A stretch of DNA of 64,000 nt from Pseudomonadota bacterium. Lineage in GTDB: Bacteria > Pseudomonadota > Gammaproteobacteria > Xanthomonadales > Xanthomonadaceae. The translations under genes and the position numbers were made by a program. Shown in pieces: positions 36,619-45,325 of the stretch (position 1 is its first letter; every line of letters begins with the position of its first letter). The notes below the pieces were generated by a model that ran no database searches, was not told the DNA's origin, and saw only the letters and a program-made list of their open reading frames with translations. The DNA lies in assembly GCA_018242485.1 (NCBI GenBank), contig JAFEBV010000041.1, positions 1 to 64,000 of the forward strand, written 5' to 3'.

Positions 36619-36801
36619 TGTCCGGTCGTGACAGTATGTGGGAAAACCTGATGCATGCTTGGAGTTATACGCCACCGTCTCCCGTCTGGCGCAGGCTCGT
36701 GGCCGTTCGTTCATATGCCCGTCAGACGCATGAACGTGGTCTTGCGCCTGCGCACAGGCGATCCATACCCTTCTCGCATGCTTCAAGCTTGTCGACACCC
36801 G

Positions 36802-38160
36802 CTACATCGCCCCTGCCAGCCGCCGAACGCAGTCGCGGTAGCGCGAAGCGATGCGGTCTTCATCCACATGCCGCCCTTCATGCACCACGCGGCGACCGCC
36901 GACCGCCACCTCGCGCACGAGATTGCGATTACCGCTGAAGACCCAACTATCCACGAGATTCCCTTCGTCGCGCGCAACCAGTTCGGGCGCCTGCGCGTCG
37001 AGTACGATCCAGTCGGCGCGCCGGTCCTCCTGAAGGGTACCGATCGCGCTGCCCGCACTCGCGCTGGCGCTCGCGGCCACGCCACGCAGTAAAGTCTCGC
37101 CCACCGAGGGCATGCCGGCAGCGGCGACGACGTTGCGGCTGCGGTTGATCAGGCGTTGCCCGTATTCGAGCCAACGCAGTTCCTCCACCGGCGATACAGA
37201 GATGTGCGAATCCGAACCGATGCCCCATGCGCCGTTCGCATCGAGATAGGCCCGCAATGGAAACATTCCGTCGCCGAGATTGGCCTCGGTGGTCGGGCAG
37301 ATCGCCACGGTCGCGCCGGAACGCGCAATGCCCTGCACTTCCGACGCATCCAGATGGGTCGCATGCACCAGCGTCCAGCGCGCATCGACCGGCGCGTGGT
37401 CAAGCAACCATCGCACCGGGCGCGCACCGCGCACGGCCACGCACTCATCGACCTCGGCAGTCTGCTCGGCGATATGGATGTGGCGTGGCATGTCGGACGG
37501 CAAAGCGGCAAGCACGGCGGCCATCGCGTCGGGTAGCACCGCGCGCAGGCTGTGCAAGGCCATGCCGACGCGCATCCGTTCGCCTTCGTCGGCGCGCAGG
37601 GTTTCGAGCAGGCGCAGGAAGGCATCGATCTCGTGGCCGAAACGCGCCTGTCGCGGCGACAGCGCGCGGCCGTCGAAACCGCCGCGCATGTACAACACGG
37701 GCAGCAGGGTCAGACCGATGCCGGTCTCGCGCGCGGCGGCGATGATGGCGCGCGACATCGTCGCCGGATCGGCATACGGCCGTCCATCGGCCGCATGGTG
37801 CAGATAGTGGAATTCGCACACCTGCGTGTAGCCGGCGCGCAACATTTCCACGTACAACTGCGCGGCAATGGCCTGCAGATCGTCGGGCGTGATCCGCGCG
37901 GCGAAGGCGTACATCGTCTCGCGCCAACTCCAGAAGCTGTCCGTATCGCTCGCACGATGTTCGGCCAGCCCCGCCATCGCGCGTTGGAACGCGTGCGAGT
38001 GCAGGTTGGCGATGCCCGGGAGCACCCATTCGCTGCGCATGGCCGCAGCAGCGTGGGCGTGCGCGAAGCGGCCGTCTCGCGTATCCATCCGCAGCTCGCG
38101 GATCCAGCCATCGGGCCGCCAGGCGTGGCCGGCAAAGAAGTTCGTCCGCATCGTTTCCAT
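36802..38160 (-). CDS. hutF: formimidoylglutamate deiminase HutF
   Basis: 452-aa amidohydrolase-fold enzyme converting N-formimidoyl-glutamate to N-formylglutamate. Metal-binding [13 protein letters not shown], the family-specific [10 protein letters not shown] stretch, HIAEQTAEV and [12 protein letters not shown]. Its presence indicates the five-step route that ends through HutG. Divergent from hutI across 79 bp, so both probably share control. Confidence 0.95.
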   Translation of the reverse strand: METMRTNFFAGHAWRPDGWIRELRMDTRDGRFAHAHAAAAMRSEWVLPGIANLHSHAFQRAMAGLAEHRASDTDSFWSWRETMYAFAARITPDDLQAIAAQLYVEMLRAGYTQVCEFHYLHHAADGRPYADPATMSRAIIAAARETGIGLTLLPVLYMRGGFDGRALSPRQARFGHEIDAFLRLLETLRADEGERMRVGMALHSLRAVLPDAMAAVLAALPSDMPRHIHIAEQTAEVDECVAVRGARPVRWLLDHAPVDARWTLVHATHLDASEVQGIARSGATVAICPTTEANLGDGMFPLRAYLDANGAWGIGSDSHISVSPVEELRWLEYGQRLINRSRNVVAAAGMPSVGETLLRGVAASASASAGSAIGTLQEDRRADWIVLDAQAPELVARDEGNLVDSWVFSGNRNLVREVAVGGRRVVHEGRHVDEDRIASRYRDCVRRLAGAM

Positions 38161-38239
38161 GCGCGGCAGGGTAACGGCTGCCCGCGCGCATCGCCAGCGC
38201 GGCTATCATGCCGTAGCACTGCCCAACGGACGCCAACCG

Positions 38240-39457
38240 ATGTCGAACCTCTGGGATGGCCTGCTGATCGACGCCCGCATCGCCACGCTCGCCGACACGG
38301 CTGGTTACGGGCTGATCGAGCGCGGCGCGCTCGGCTGGCAGGACGGGCGCATCGTCTTCGTCGGCCCGATGGACGAACTGCCCGGCGCGCCCGGCGCGCT
38401 GTCGCGCCACATCGACTCCGTGGACGGCGCGCTCGTCACGCCCGGGCTGATCGACTGTCACACCCACCTCGTGTTCGCCGGCGACCGCGCGCGCGAATTC
38501 GAAATGCGCCTGCAAGGCGCCAGCTACGAGGCGATCGCCAAGGCCGGCGGGGGCATCGTCTCCAGCGTGCACGCCGTGCGCGCGGCCAGCGAGGACGAAT
38601 TGCTCGCGCAGTCGCTGCCGCGCGCGCGCGCCCTGCTGCGCGACGGCGTGACCACCGTCGAGATCAAATCCGGCTACGGGCTGGATGCGGACAACGAAGC
38701 GAAGATGCTGCGCGTGGCGCGGCGCATCGGCATCGAACTGGGCATCGGCGTGCGCACCACCTTCCTCGGCGCGCACGCCCTGCCGCCCGAATACGCCGGC
38801 CGCGCCGACGACTACGTCAATCTCGTCTGCAACCGCATGCTGCCGGCCATCGCCGATGCGGGTCTGGCCGACGCGGTGGATGCGTTCTGCGAGGGGATCG
38901 GTTTTTCGCTCGAGCAGACCCGCCGCGTGTTCGAAGCCGCGCGGCGGCACGGCCTGCCGGTGAAGCTGCACGCCGAACAACTCAGCCGTCTCGGCGGCGC
39001 TTCGCTGGCAGCGAGCTTCGCCGCATTATCCGCCGATCATCTGGAATGGATCGACGACGACGACGCCCGCGCGATGGGCGCGGCCGGCACGGTCGCCGTG
39101 CTGCTGCCCGGCGCATTCGTGTGCCTGCGCGAAACCAGGCTTCCGCCCATCACGTCCTTGCGCGCGCACGGCGTGCCGATGGCGGTGGCCACCGACTGCA
39201 ATCCGGGCACCTCGCCACTGCTGTCGCTGCGGCTGGCGATGGCGTTGGCCTGCACGCAATTCCGACTCACCCCCGAGGAAGCCCTGCGCGGGGCGACAGC
39301 GCACGCGGCGAAAGCGCTGGGGCTCTCCGACCGCGGACACCTCGCCGTCGGCCTGCGCGCGGACGTGGTGGCGTGGGATCTACGCGAGCCGGCCGAGTTG
39401 GCCTACTGGCTCGGCGGGCCGGAAGCGCGGCGGGTGATCGTCGGCGGCATCGGTTGA
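38240..39457 (+). CDS. hutI: imidazolonepropionase
   Basis: 405-aa amidohydrolase opening the imidazolone ring. Motifs: [18 protein letters not shown] (metal His), [20 protein letters not shown] and [11 protein letters not shown]. Third enzyme of histidine catabolism, between hutU (25.7 kb) and hutF (adjacent, opposite strand). The ATG at 38240 gives the normal family length. Confidence 0.96.
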   Translation: MSNLWDGLLIDARIATLADTAGYGLIERGALGWQDGRIVFVGPMDELPGAPGALSRHIDSVDGALVTPGLIDCHTHLVFAGDRAREFEMRLQGASYEAIAKAGGGIVSSVHAVRAASEDELLAQSLPRARALLRDGVTTVEIKSGYGLDADNEAKMLRVARRIGIELGIGVRTTFLGAHALPPEYAGRADDYVNLVCNRMLPAIADAGLADAVDAFCEGIGFSLEQTRRVFEAARRHGLPVKLHAEQLSRLGGASLAASFAALSADHLEWIDDDDARAMGAAGTVAVLLPGAFVCLRETRLPPITSLRAHGVPMAVATDCNPGTSPLLSLRLAMALACTQFRLTPEEALRGATAHAAKALGLSDRGHLAVGLRADVVAWDLREPAELAYWLGGPEARRVIVGGIG

Positions 39458-39496
39458 GACTTGCACGCCGCGTCGTCCGCGCTATAAAGCCATGTC

Positions 39497-39527
39497 TCAG
39501 AAAAGAAACCCCGCGCATGGCGGGGTT
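39497..39527 (-). terminator. rho-independent terminator of the bTHX gene
   Basis: Perfect 8-bp stem AACCCCGC / GCGGGGTT (39507-39514 and 39520-39527) with a 5-nt loop, followed on the minus strand by TTTCTTTTCT. It is 40 bp downstream of the bTHX stop and also ends hutI convergently. Confidence 0.85.
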
Positions 39528-39567
39528 CTCCACGAGCCGGATAAGGGCCGACCGAACGCACGCCGGC

Positions 39568-39765
39568 TTACTTGGCGGCCGGTGCGGCCTTCTTCACCAC
39601 GGTCTTGACCGGCGCCTTGGCAACCGCAGGTTTGGCGGCCGGCTTGGCCGGTTTCGCGACCTTGGGCGCTGCGACCGCCTTGGTGGTTGCCTTGTGCGGA
39701 CGCGCGTTGCCGTAGCTACCGGCGAAACGCTTGCCCTTGGGAGTCTTTTTGTCGCCCTTGCCCAT
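39568..39765 (-). CDS. 30S ribosomal protein bTHX with Ala/Lys/Pro tail
   Basis: 65 aa. The first 25 residues, beginning MGKGDKKTPKGKRF and continuing AGSYGNARPHK, match the small ribosomal protein Thx that sits in a cavity of the 30S head. The remaining 40 residues are an Ala/Lys/Pro repeat tail (KPAAKPAVAKAPVK) absent from the 27-residue Thermus protein. The ATG at 39765 is the only one that starts with the conserved segment. It has its own terminator. Confidence 0.8.
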   Translation of the reverse strand: MGKGDKKTPKGKRFAGSYGNARPHKATTKAVAAPKVAKPAKPAAKPAVAKAPVKTVVKKAAPAAK

Positions 39766-39899
39766 GATCGATCCTGTGGTGCGGTGAAAGTGGCGCACAG
39801 CCTAGCAAAGATGGGGAACGGGGAACAGGGAACCGAGCCGACAAAGGTGCCGTTCGCAACGCGAAAGTTTGTTCCGCGCGCAGCCTTCTGTCTGCCCTA

Positions 39900-40303
39900 T
39901 CGGCGTCTCGGATGATGGCGACGATGAGCCCGCGCCCGAAATCCGTGAACGAGCCTATGAGTGGAAGATGCATAATGAAACGATCCGGCTACCAATAGCG
40001 CGGGCTTTGCTGCCTCCTCGTTCATCCCGCGGCGTCCAACCACGTCACGGGTCGAGATTGGCGAGCCGGAGACTCCAGCCACAGGCAGACTGCGGTACGT
40101 TCCGCACACCTCGGGATAGCTTCCGCAGGAAATCATGTTGCGCTTGCCGGTGCCGGGACGACGGTATGCGAAGCGCCATAGCTTCTCGCCGCGTGGGTCG
40201 ATCAGCAGCAATAGCCCGTAGCCGTCGCGCAAAGTGATCGGTTTCCGCCGGGCTTGGCGTTGGCGACTTGGGATGGGATGAGCTGGTCAATGCGTTTGGG
40301 CAT
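39900..40303 (-). pseudogene. P4-type integrase, N-terminal remnant
   Basis: Starting at ATG 40303 (MPKRIDQLIPSQVANAKPGG) and continuing after a frameshift as LRDGYGLLLLIDPRGEKLWRF and GSYPEV, this is the DUF4102 arm-binding domain of a tRNA-type integrase. No catalytic domain follows. Lies downstream of a second integrase remnant, so at least two integration or duplication events were eroded here. Confidence 0.75.
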
Positions 40304-40380
40304 GGCAGTAGCCTCGTTGGCGATAGGCACTGATCCGTTGCGGTAGAGCTTGCCTGGCGTATTGCCAACCTTGCGGGAAC

Positions 40381-40995
40381 TCAAGGGTATGCGGCCTTTC
40401 GCCTCGCGCGCGGCTTGGCTGCGGGTTCTACCGCAAGGCGCAGTCCGAACGCGGACAGGATCGCGGCCAGCGTGTCCAATCGCGGGTTGCGCATCTTCAT
40501 CTTGCGCGCGGGGATACGCCACTCTGCCGCGTCCAGATCGAGTTCCGTCCATTCCATCGCGCGCAGTTCGCCCGGACGCACGAACACCAGCGGCGACAAC
40601 TGCAACGCAGCCCGCGTGACGGGGGAGCCTCGATAGCCGTCGATGGCGTGCAGCAGGTGCACCACGTCCGCCGGTTCGGTCAATGCGGCGTGGTGTTTCT
40701 CCGGCGATGCCTTCAACGCGCCACGCAACGAGCTGGACGGGTCATGCTCGGCCCTGCCGGTGGCGACGGCATAGCGGAATATCTGCCCGGCAATCTGGCG
40801 CAACCGTTTGGCGATGACCAGCGCGCCGCGCGATTCGACACGGCGCAATGCGGCCAGCAGTTCGGATGCCCGGATTTCGTTGATCGGTCGCCCACCAAGG
40901 TAGGGCAGCAAGTCGCCTTCCGTGCGCTGGCGGATCATCCGGTTGGTTTCGGCTGCACGCTCGCCCTCGGTACCGTAAGCGTTACGGGAACTCAA
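40381..40995 (-). pseudogene. P4-type integrase remnant with foreign C-terminal tail
   Basis: 204-aa open frame starting at a TTG. It has the core-binding domain (INEIRASELLAALRRVESRG) and the first catalytic Arg (FVRPGELRAMEW), then WRIPARKMKMRN, after which integrase similarity stops. The tail PRLDTLAAILSAFGLRLAVEP resembles the C-terminus of HigA/XRE-type antitoxins, suggesting a deletion fused the two genes. N-terminal DNA-binding arm, His, second Arg and Tyr are missing. It lies just downstream of tRNA-Glu, the usual target of this integrase family. Confidence 0.8.
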
Positions 40996-41028
40996 GAACG
41001 GTTCCAGGAGCTTACGGGATATGCGGAC

Positions 41029-41055
41029 AACAAAAAACCGCGCCGTAGCGCGGTT
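41029..41055 (-). terminator. terminator of tRNA-Glu
   Basis: Stem AACCGCGC / GCGCGGTT (41036-41043, 41048-41055) with loop CGTA, followed on the minus strand by TTTTGTTG. Thirty-six bp downstream of the tRNA 3' end. Confidence 0.8.
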
Positions 41056-41090
41056 CTAGGGGTGTCGCGGGGTATCTCAGGAAGTCGAAA

Positions 41091-41166
41091 TGGCGTCCCC
41101 ACGGGGATTCGAACCCCGGTCGCGTCCGTGAAAGGGACGTGTCCTAGGCCTCTAGACGATGGGGAC
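41091..41166 (-). tRNA. tRNA-Glu (TTC)
   Basis: 76 nt with encoded CCA. Acceptor GTCCCCA pairs with TGGGGAC; anticodon loop CTTTCAC gives TTC; T-arm GGTTCGAATCC present. Eroded integrase genes lie immediately downstream. Confidence 0.97.
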
Positions 41167-41323
41167 AGAGGCGGTGTTGATTGCTTGTAACGGTGCGGCT
41201 TATGCATGACTCGCCGGGACGACCACGCACGCAATACGCGACAATGTCGCACAGGAAGACTACCGGCCGATCATCTTCCTGAACCTTCGTGACACCCTGC
41301 CCGGAATGCGCAGCCAAGCGATG

Positions 41324-41399
<76 letters not shown>

Positions 41400-41491
41400 A
41401 CATGCTGGCGAACGCGAAGCATAGCTGGAATCACGGAATTGCGTCAACATCGTCTTTCCGCCCATCGGCAAGCCACAGAGCCGCATTCGCG

Positions 41492-42559
41492 TCAACGCCG
41501 GAAACGATATGCGCGCAAGCCATCGCCCTTGCCATCCAGCAACGGCGCAGCCACGGCCTTGAGGTAACGATCGAGGAAGGCGAGCGCGTAGGCATCCACG
41601 CCGCGCGCATTGGGCACGGCGGCGAGGCAGGCGGCGATGCGCGCATAACCATCGCAGGGCAGATTGGTCCACAGCAGGTGGCTGGCCGCGGCGAACTCGA
41701 CGAGGTATTTCGGCGCGCGGCTGACGTCGTAGGCACCGCCTGCGCGCACGAGGTTCGGGGTCATGCCGAAGTCGAGGCTGCCGCCCTGATACATCACCGG
41801 CACGCGCAACTCGCGCAGCCGGCGCTGCGCGAGGAAGGGCTGCACGAAGGGCGAGAACGCCAGCACCGCGCGCACGCGCGACCGGCTTTCGTCGGACGAT
41901 TTCCCGGCGGACAACCCCCAGCCCGGCCAGCCGCCGGCCATGCCGAGCACGGTGTAGCCGCCGAGCGAATGGCCCATCAAGCCGATGCGGTCGAAGTCGA
42001 TGGCGCGGCCCAGTTCGGGATCGGCTTGCACGCTGCGCAGCGTATCGCGCAGGTCGAGCATGCGCTCACGCCAGGCTTTGGCCTTCCAGATGGCAGGATC
42101 GAGAAAAGCGGGTCTGTCGCTATCAGGTGGCGAGGGGAACGTGCGGCGAGTGGCGATGCCGCAGATCGCATCGCGATGGTTGGGCGCAGCGACGATATAG
42201 CCATGACGGGCGATTTCCTGCGTGATGTAGATCGCCTGTTCGTTGCAGCCGAACACACCATGCGAGAACAGCACCAGCGGCCAGCGCGCGGCGCAGGCAG
42301 CGATGCGCGCATCCTTCGCATCGCTTGCCGCCGGGTACCACAGCGCGATCTCGCGACCGTCGGGCAGCGCCAGTTGGCGCTGGCCCACCTGGTACGGGCC
42401 GCTGCATGCGGCGGCAATTCGAACGCTTGCGACTGGCGCCGCCGCTGCCGCTGCTTGCAGCCAAGCACCCAACGACAGGCAAACGAACACGCAAACCAGC
42501 ATCCTGCGCACACAGCGCGCCGACCATCGGCGCAGCATGGGTGACGCCGTCGAGTTCAC
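41492..42559 (-). CDS. exported alpha/beta hydrolase, PAF-acetylhydrolase/dienelactone-hydrolase-like
   Basis: 355 aa. Signal sequence ([21 protein letters not shown]) followed by an alpha/beta hydrolase with [16 protein letters not shown] (oxyanion region) and the nucleophile elbow [14 protein letters not shown]; a likely acid and His (FAAASHLLW) lie further on. The GTG start at 42559 overlaps the dcd stop as GTGA; ATG 42538 is an alternative giving a cleaner signal peptide. Substrate unknown, probably an ester of a lipid or small molecule in the periplasm. Confidence 0.8.
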   Translation of the reverse strand: MNSTASPMLRRWSARCVRRMLVCVFVCLSLGAWLQAAAAAAPVASVRIAAACSGPYQVGQRQLALPDGREIALWYPAASDAKDARIAACAARWPLVLFSHGVFGCNEQAIYITQEIARHGYIVAAPNHRDAICGIATRRTFPSPPDSDRPAFLDPAIWKAKAWRERMLDLRDTLRSVQADPELGRAIDFDRIGLMGHSLGGYTVLGMAGGWPGWGLSAGKSSDESRSRVRAVLAFSPFVQPFLAQRRLRELRVPVMYQGGSLDFGMTPNLVRAGGAYDVSRAPKYLVEFAAASHLLWTNLPCDGYARIAACLAAVPNARGVDAYALAFLDRYLKAVAAPLLDGKGDGLRAYRFRR

Positions 42560-43125
42560 GTCTTCGGCAAGGTCACGCCGGTCTGGCCCTGATACTTGCC
42601 GCCGCGATCCTTGTACGAAGTCTCGCAGACTTCATCGGATTCGAAGAACAGCATCTGCGCCACGCCCTCGTTGGCGTAGATCTTCGCCGGCAGCGGCGTG
42701 GTGTTGGAGAACTCCAGGGTCACGTGGCCCTCCCACTCCGGTTCCAGCGGGGTGACGTTGACGATGATGCCGCAGCGCGCATAGGTGCTCTTGCCCAAGC
42801 ACACCACCAGCGTGTTGCGCGGGATGCGGAAGAACTCGACCGTGCGTGCCAGCGCGAAGGAATTGGGCGGGATGATGCACACATCCGCCTGCACGTCCAC
42901 GAAGCTGTTGGGGTCGAACGCCTTGGGATCGACGATGGTCGAGTTGATGTTGGTGAAGATCTTGAACTCGCGCGCGCAACGCACGTCGTAGCCGTAGCTC
43001 GAGGTGCCGTAGGAGACGATGCGGTGGCCATCGGCCGCGTGCTTGATCTGCCCCGGCTCGAAGGGCTCGATCATCTGTTGCTGTTCCGCCATGCGGCGGA
43101 TCCAGCGGTCGGATTTGATGGACAT
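42556..43125 (-). CDS. dcd: dCTP deaminase
   Basis: 189-aa enzyme making dUTP from dCTP. Conserved [54 protein letters not shown] (catalytic Glu in the last segment, nucleotide-binding Ser-Thr-Tyr) and [13 protein letters not shown] at the end. Family length. Confidence 0.96.
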   Translation of the reverse strand: MSIKSDRWIRRMAEQQQMIEPFEPGQIKHAADGHRIVSYGTSSYGYDVRCAREFKIFTNINSTIVDPKAFDPNSFVDVQADVCIIPPNSFALARTVEFFRIPRNTLVVCLGKSTYARCGIIVNVTPLEPEWEGHVTLEFSNTTPLPAKIYANEGVAQMLFFESDEVCETSYKDRGGKYQGQTGVTLPKT

Positions 43126-43263
43126 GGGTGGGAGGCGGGGAATGGGGAATGGGAACCCCGACAGGGTCAGCGGTTCAATCGCTGACTACGGGGTCGATCA
43201 CAAGGTCGCCATTTTGACCGAGCGTGGCGTGGAATGCGATGGCAGCGTGGAGAAGCGGTGCGT

Positions 43264-43872
43264 TCATTGGGTCGTGGACGCAGCGAATCGCCAACGAAAG
43301 TGCCCAACGATTTTCCACGCGAACAGCACGTCCTCCTCCTGCGCACCGGTGCCGATGTTGTGGATCACAAACGGCCGGCCCGAGCCATCGGGCGCACGTC
43401 GATCCGAAACCAGGCCGATGTGTGCCAGACCGTTGGGCAGTCGCCAGCTCACGATGTCGCCGGGTTGATAGTCCTGCGCCACCGACGTGATCGGCAGCGC
43501 ATCGCCGCGACGGTGGAAAAAGGTTTCCAGATTGGGCACGCGGCGATGGTCGATGTTCGCATCCGGCCCGCGCAATCCCCACGCGCGCGGATACGCGGCG
43601 AAGTGCGCGGCCATGTCCGCGTGGACGAGTTTCTGCAGGTCGATGCCGTCGGCGCGGAACGCGCGCACGATCACGTCGGCGCACACGCCACGGTCGGCCG
43701 GCACGTCGCCACCCGGATAAGCGATGCGCGCGTAGGACGGGTCGTATTGCACGGTGACGCCGACCTGCGCACGGGCCGCCGCGACGACGGTAGCGGCATC
43801 CTGTGCATGCACAACCGGCAACGCCGCGATCAGCAGGGACAGGATGGCCGAACGATGGAATGACAACTTCAT
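43264..43872 (-). CDS. exported DUF1287 protein
   Basis: 202 aa with a signal peptide (AILSLLIAALPVVHAQ). Matches the DUF1287 pattern: QVGVTVQYDPSYARIAYPGGDVP, GVCADVIVRAFR with a conserved Cys, and NGLAHIGLVSDRR with a conserved His. The Cys/His arrangement resembles NlpC/P60-like cysteine peptidases, so a cell-wall role is possible. ATG 43872 is the start that gives a signal peptide. Confidence 0.8.
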   Translation of the reverse strand: MKLSFHRSAILSLLIAALPVVHAQDAATVVAAARAQVGVTVQYDPSYARIAYPGGDVPADRGVCADVIVRAFRADGIDLQKLVHADMAAHFAAYPRAWGLRGPDANIDHRRVPNLETFFHRRGDALPITSVAQDYQPGDIVSWRLPNGLAHIGLVSDRRAPDGSGRPFVIHNIGTGAQEEDVLFAWKIVGHFRWRFAASTTQ

Positions 43873-43989
43873 GGCCTCCCATCGGCATGCGGATGGCTTT
43901 GCCTGATTTTCAACAACGCAATTCGTCAGCGTTTCGGCCAGACATTTCGCGATCTGATACGGCTTTCCATCGCCCGCATGCGGGCACGT

Positions 43990-44118
43990 TACTCGCGCCA
44001 CTCATGGCGCTCGCCCTTCGGGCAAGCGTCACTGTTCGCAAGCGCATCCTGCGCCCGCAGTCCCCCTGAGGGAGAGCGCCTGCTTCACGATTCACCATTC
44101 ACGATTCACCATTCACGC
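43990..44118. repeat. interspersed repeat (family A) plus short CACCATTCACGATT repeats
   Basis: 43990-44070 contains ATGGCGCTCGCCCTTCGGGC, then CTGTTCGCA and CGCATCCTGCGC, then GCAGTCCCC. The same sequence recurs inverted at 56321-56398 and shortened near 47658-47690. It is followed by two copies of a ~14-nt direct repeat before the end of mrp. The 247-bp gap between the DUF1287 gene and mrp holds nothing else. Confidence 0.75.
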
Positions 44119-44119
44119 T

Positions 44120-45211
44120 TCAGGTGTTCTGAATCACGATATTCGGAAACGCGATCGTCTTGTTCTTCGCCTGCAGCGACAGCCGCGCGGCGGTGTTGCG
44201 GGCGATCAGGCGATAAGCCTGCGCAACCGCGGAATCGGGGGCCGCGACCACGCTGGGATGGCCGCCGTCGGCATCTTCGCGGATGCGCATGTCCAGCGGC
44301 AGCGATCCCAGCAGCGGCACACCGTACTGCGCGGCCATGCGCGCGCCGCCGCCCTGCCCGAACACATGCTCGGCGTGGCCGCAGTGGGAACACACATGCA
44401 CCGCCATGTTCTCGACGATGCCCAGCACCGGCACCTGCACTTTCTCGAACATCTTCAGCGCCTTCTTCGCGTCCAGCAGGGCGATGTCCTGCGGCGTGGT
44501 GACGATGATCGAACCCGATACCGGCACCTTCTGCGCCAGCGTGAGCTGGATGTCGCCGGTGCCCGGCGGCAGGTCGATGACGAGGTAGTCCAACTCTTTC
44601 CAGAGCGTGTTGCCGAGCAATTGCTGCAACGCCTGGGTGACCATCGGCCCGCGCCAGATCATCGCCGTGTCTTCCTCCACCAGCAGACCGATCGACATGG
44701 CCTGCAGGCCGTGGGCGAGCTTCGGCTCGATCGACTTGCCGTCGGGGCTGTCCGGGCGGCCACTGATGCCGAGCATTTTCGGGATGCTGGGGCCGTAGAT
44801 GTCCGCATCCAGCACGCCCACGCGCGCACCCTCGGCGGCCAGCGCCAGCGCGAGGTTGACCGCCACGGTGGATTTGCCCACCCCGCCCTTGCCCGAGGCC
44901 ACGGCGATGATGTTCTTCACCTCCGGCAACGGGGTGAGATCGCCTTGCACCTTGTGCGCCAGCACCCGCGAGCGCACGTCCACGCTCGCTGCCGCCACAC
45001 CCGGCACGCTCAGCGCGACCGTGCGTGCCTGCTGCGCGAGCTGCGCGTGCCAACCGGCAGCTGGATAGCCGAGCACGATTTCGATGGCAACTTTGTCGCC
45101 ATCGATGCCGATGCCCTTGATCGCTCGGGCAGATCCCAGATCGTTGTCGGTGTGTGGATCAGGGATACGGGAAAGGGCGTCGGTCAGACGTGTACGCAGG
45201 TCGGCGGTCAT
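44120..45211 (-). CDS. Mrp/ApbC family iron-sulfur cluster carrier ATPase
   Basis: 363 aa. N-terminal MIP18/DUF59-like domain (1-90), then a ParA-type ATPase with the deviant P-loop GKGGVGKSTVAVNLA, DADIYGPSIPKML, and the CxxC cluster-binding motif in VCSHCGHAEHVFG. Delivers Fe-S clusters to apo-proteins. ATG 45211 has GGAG at -9. Divergent from metG, as in many Proteobacteria. Confidence 0.94.
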   Translation of the reverse strand: MTADLRTRLTDALSRIPDPHTDNDLGSARAIKGIGIDGDKVAIEIVLGYPAAGWHAQLAQQARTVALSVPGVAAASVDVRSRVLAHKVQGDLTPLPEVKNIIAVASGKGGVGKSTVAVNLALALAAEGARVGVLDADIYGPSIPKMLGISGRPDSPDGKSIEPKLAHGLQAMSIGLLVEEDTAMIWRGPMVTQALQQLLGNTLWKELDYLVIDLPPGTGDIQLTLAQKVPVSGSIIVTTPQDIALLDAKKALKMFEKVQVPVLGIVENMAVHVCSHCGHAEHVFGQGGGARMAAQYGVPLLGSLPLDMRIREDADGGHPSVVAAPDSAVAQAYRLIARNTAARLSLQAKNKTIAFPNIVIQNT

Positions 45212-45325
45212 CGATGGCTCCGTGAGCAAAGCGTGCATTTTAGTCCCGCAGGCACCAACACAGCGTCGTCGCGGAGGCTTGTGGAATAATCGACGGCCTT
45301 GCCTGCGCTGCTAGGATCACCCGCG

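Noticed and set aside
43160..43190. Stem GTCAGCG/CGCTGAC upstream of dcd as a terminator
   Set aside because: No T-run on either strand and it lies between a gene start and a gene end on the same strand without clear need; left unassigned.
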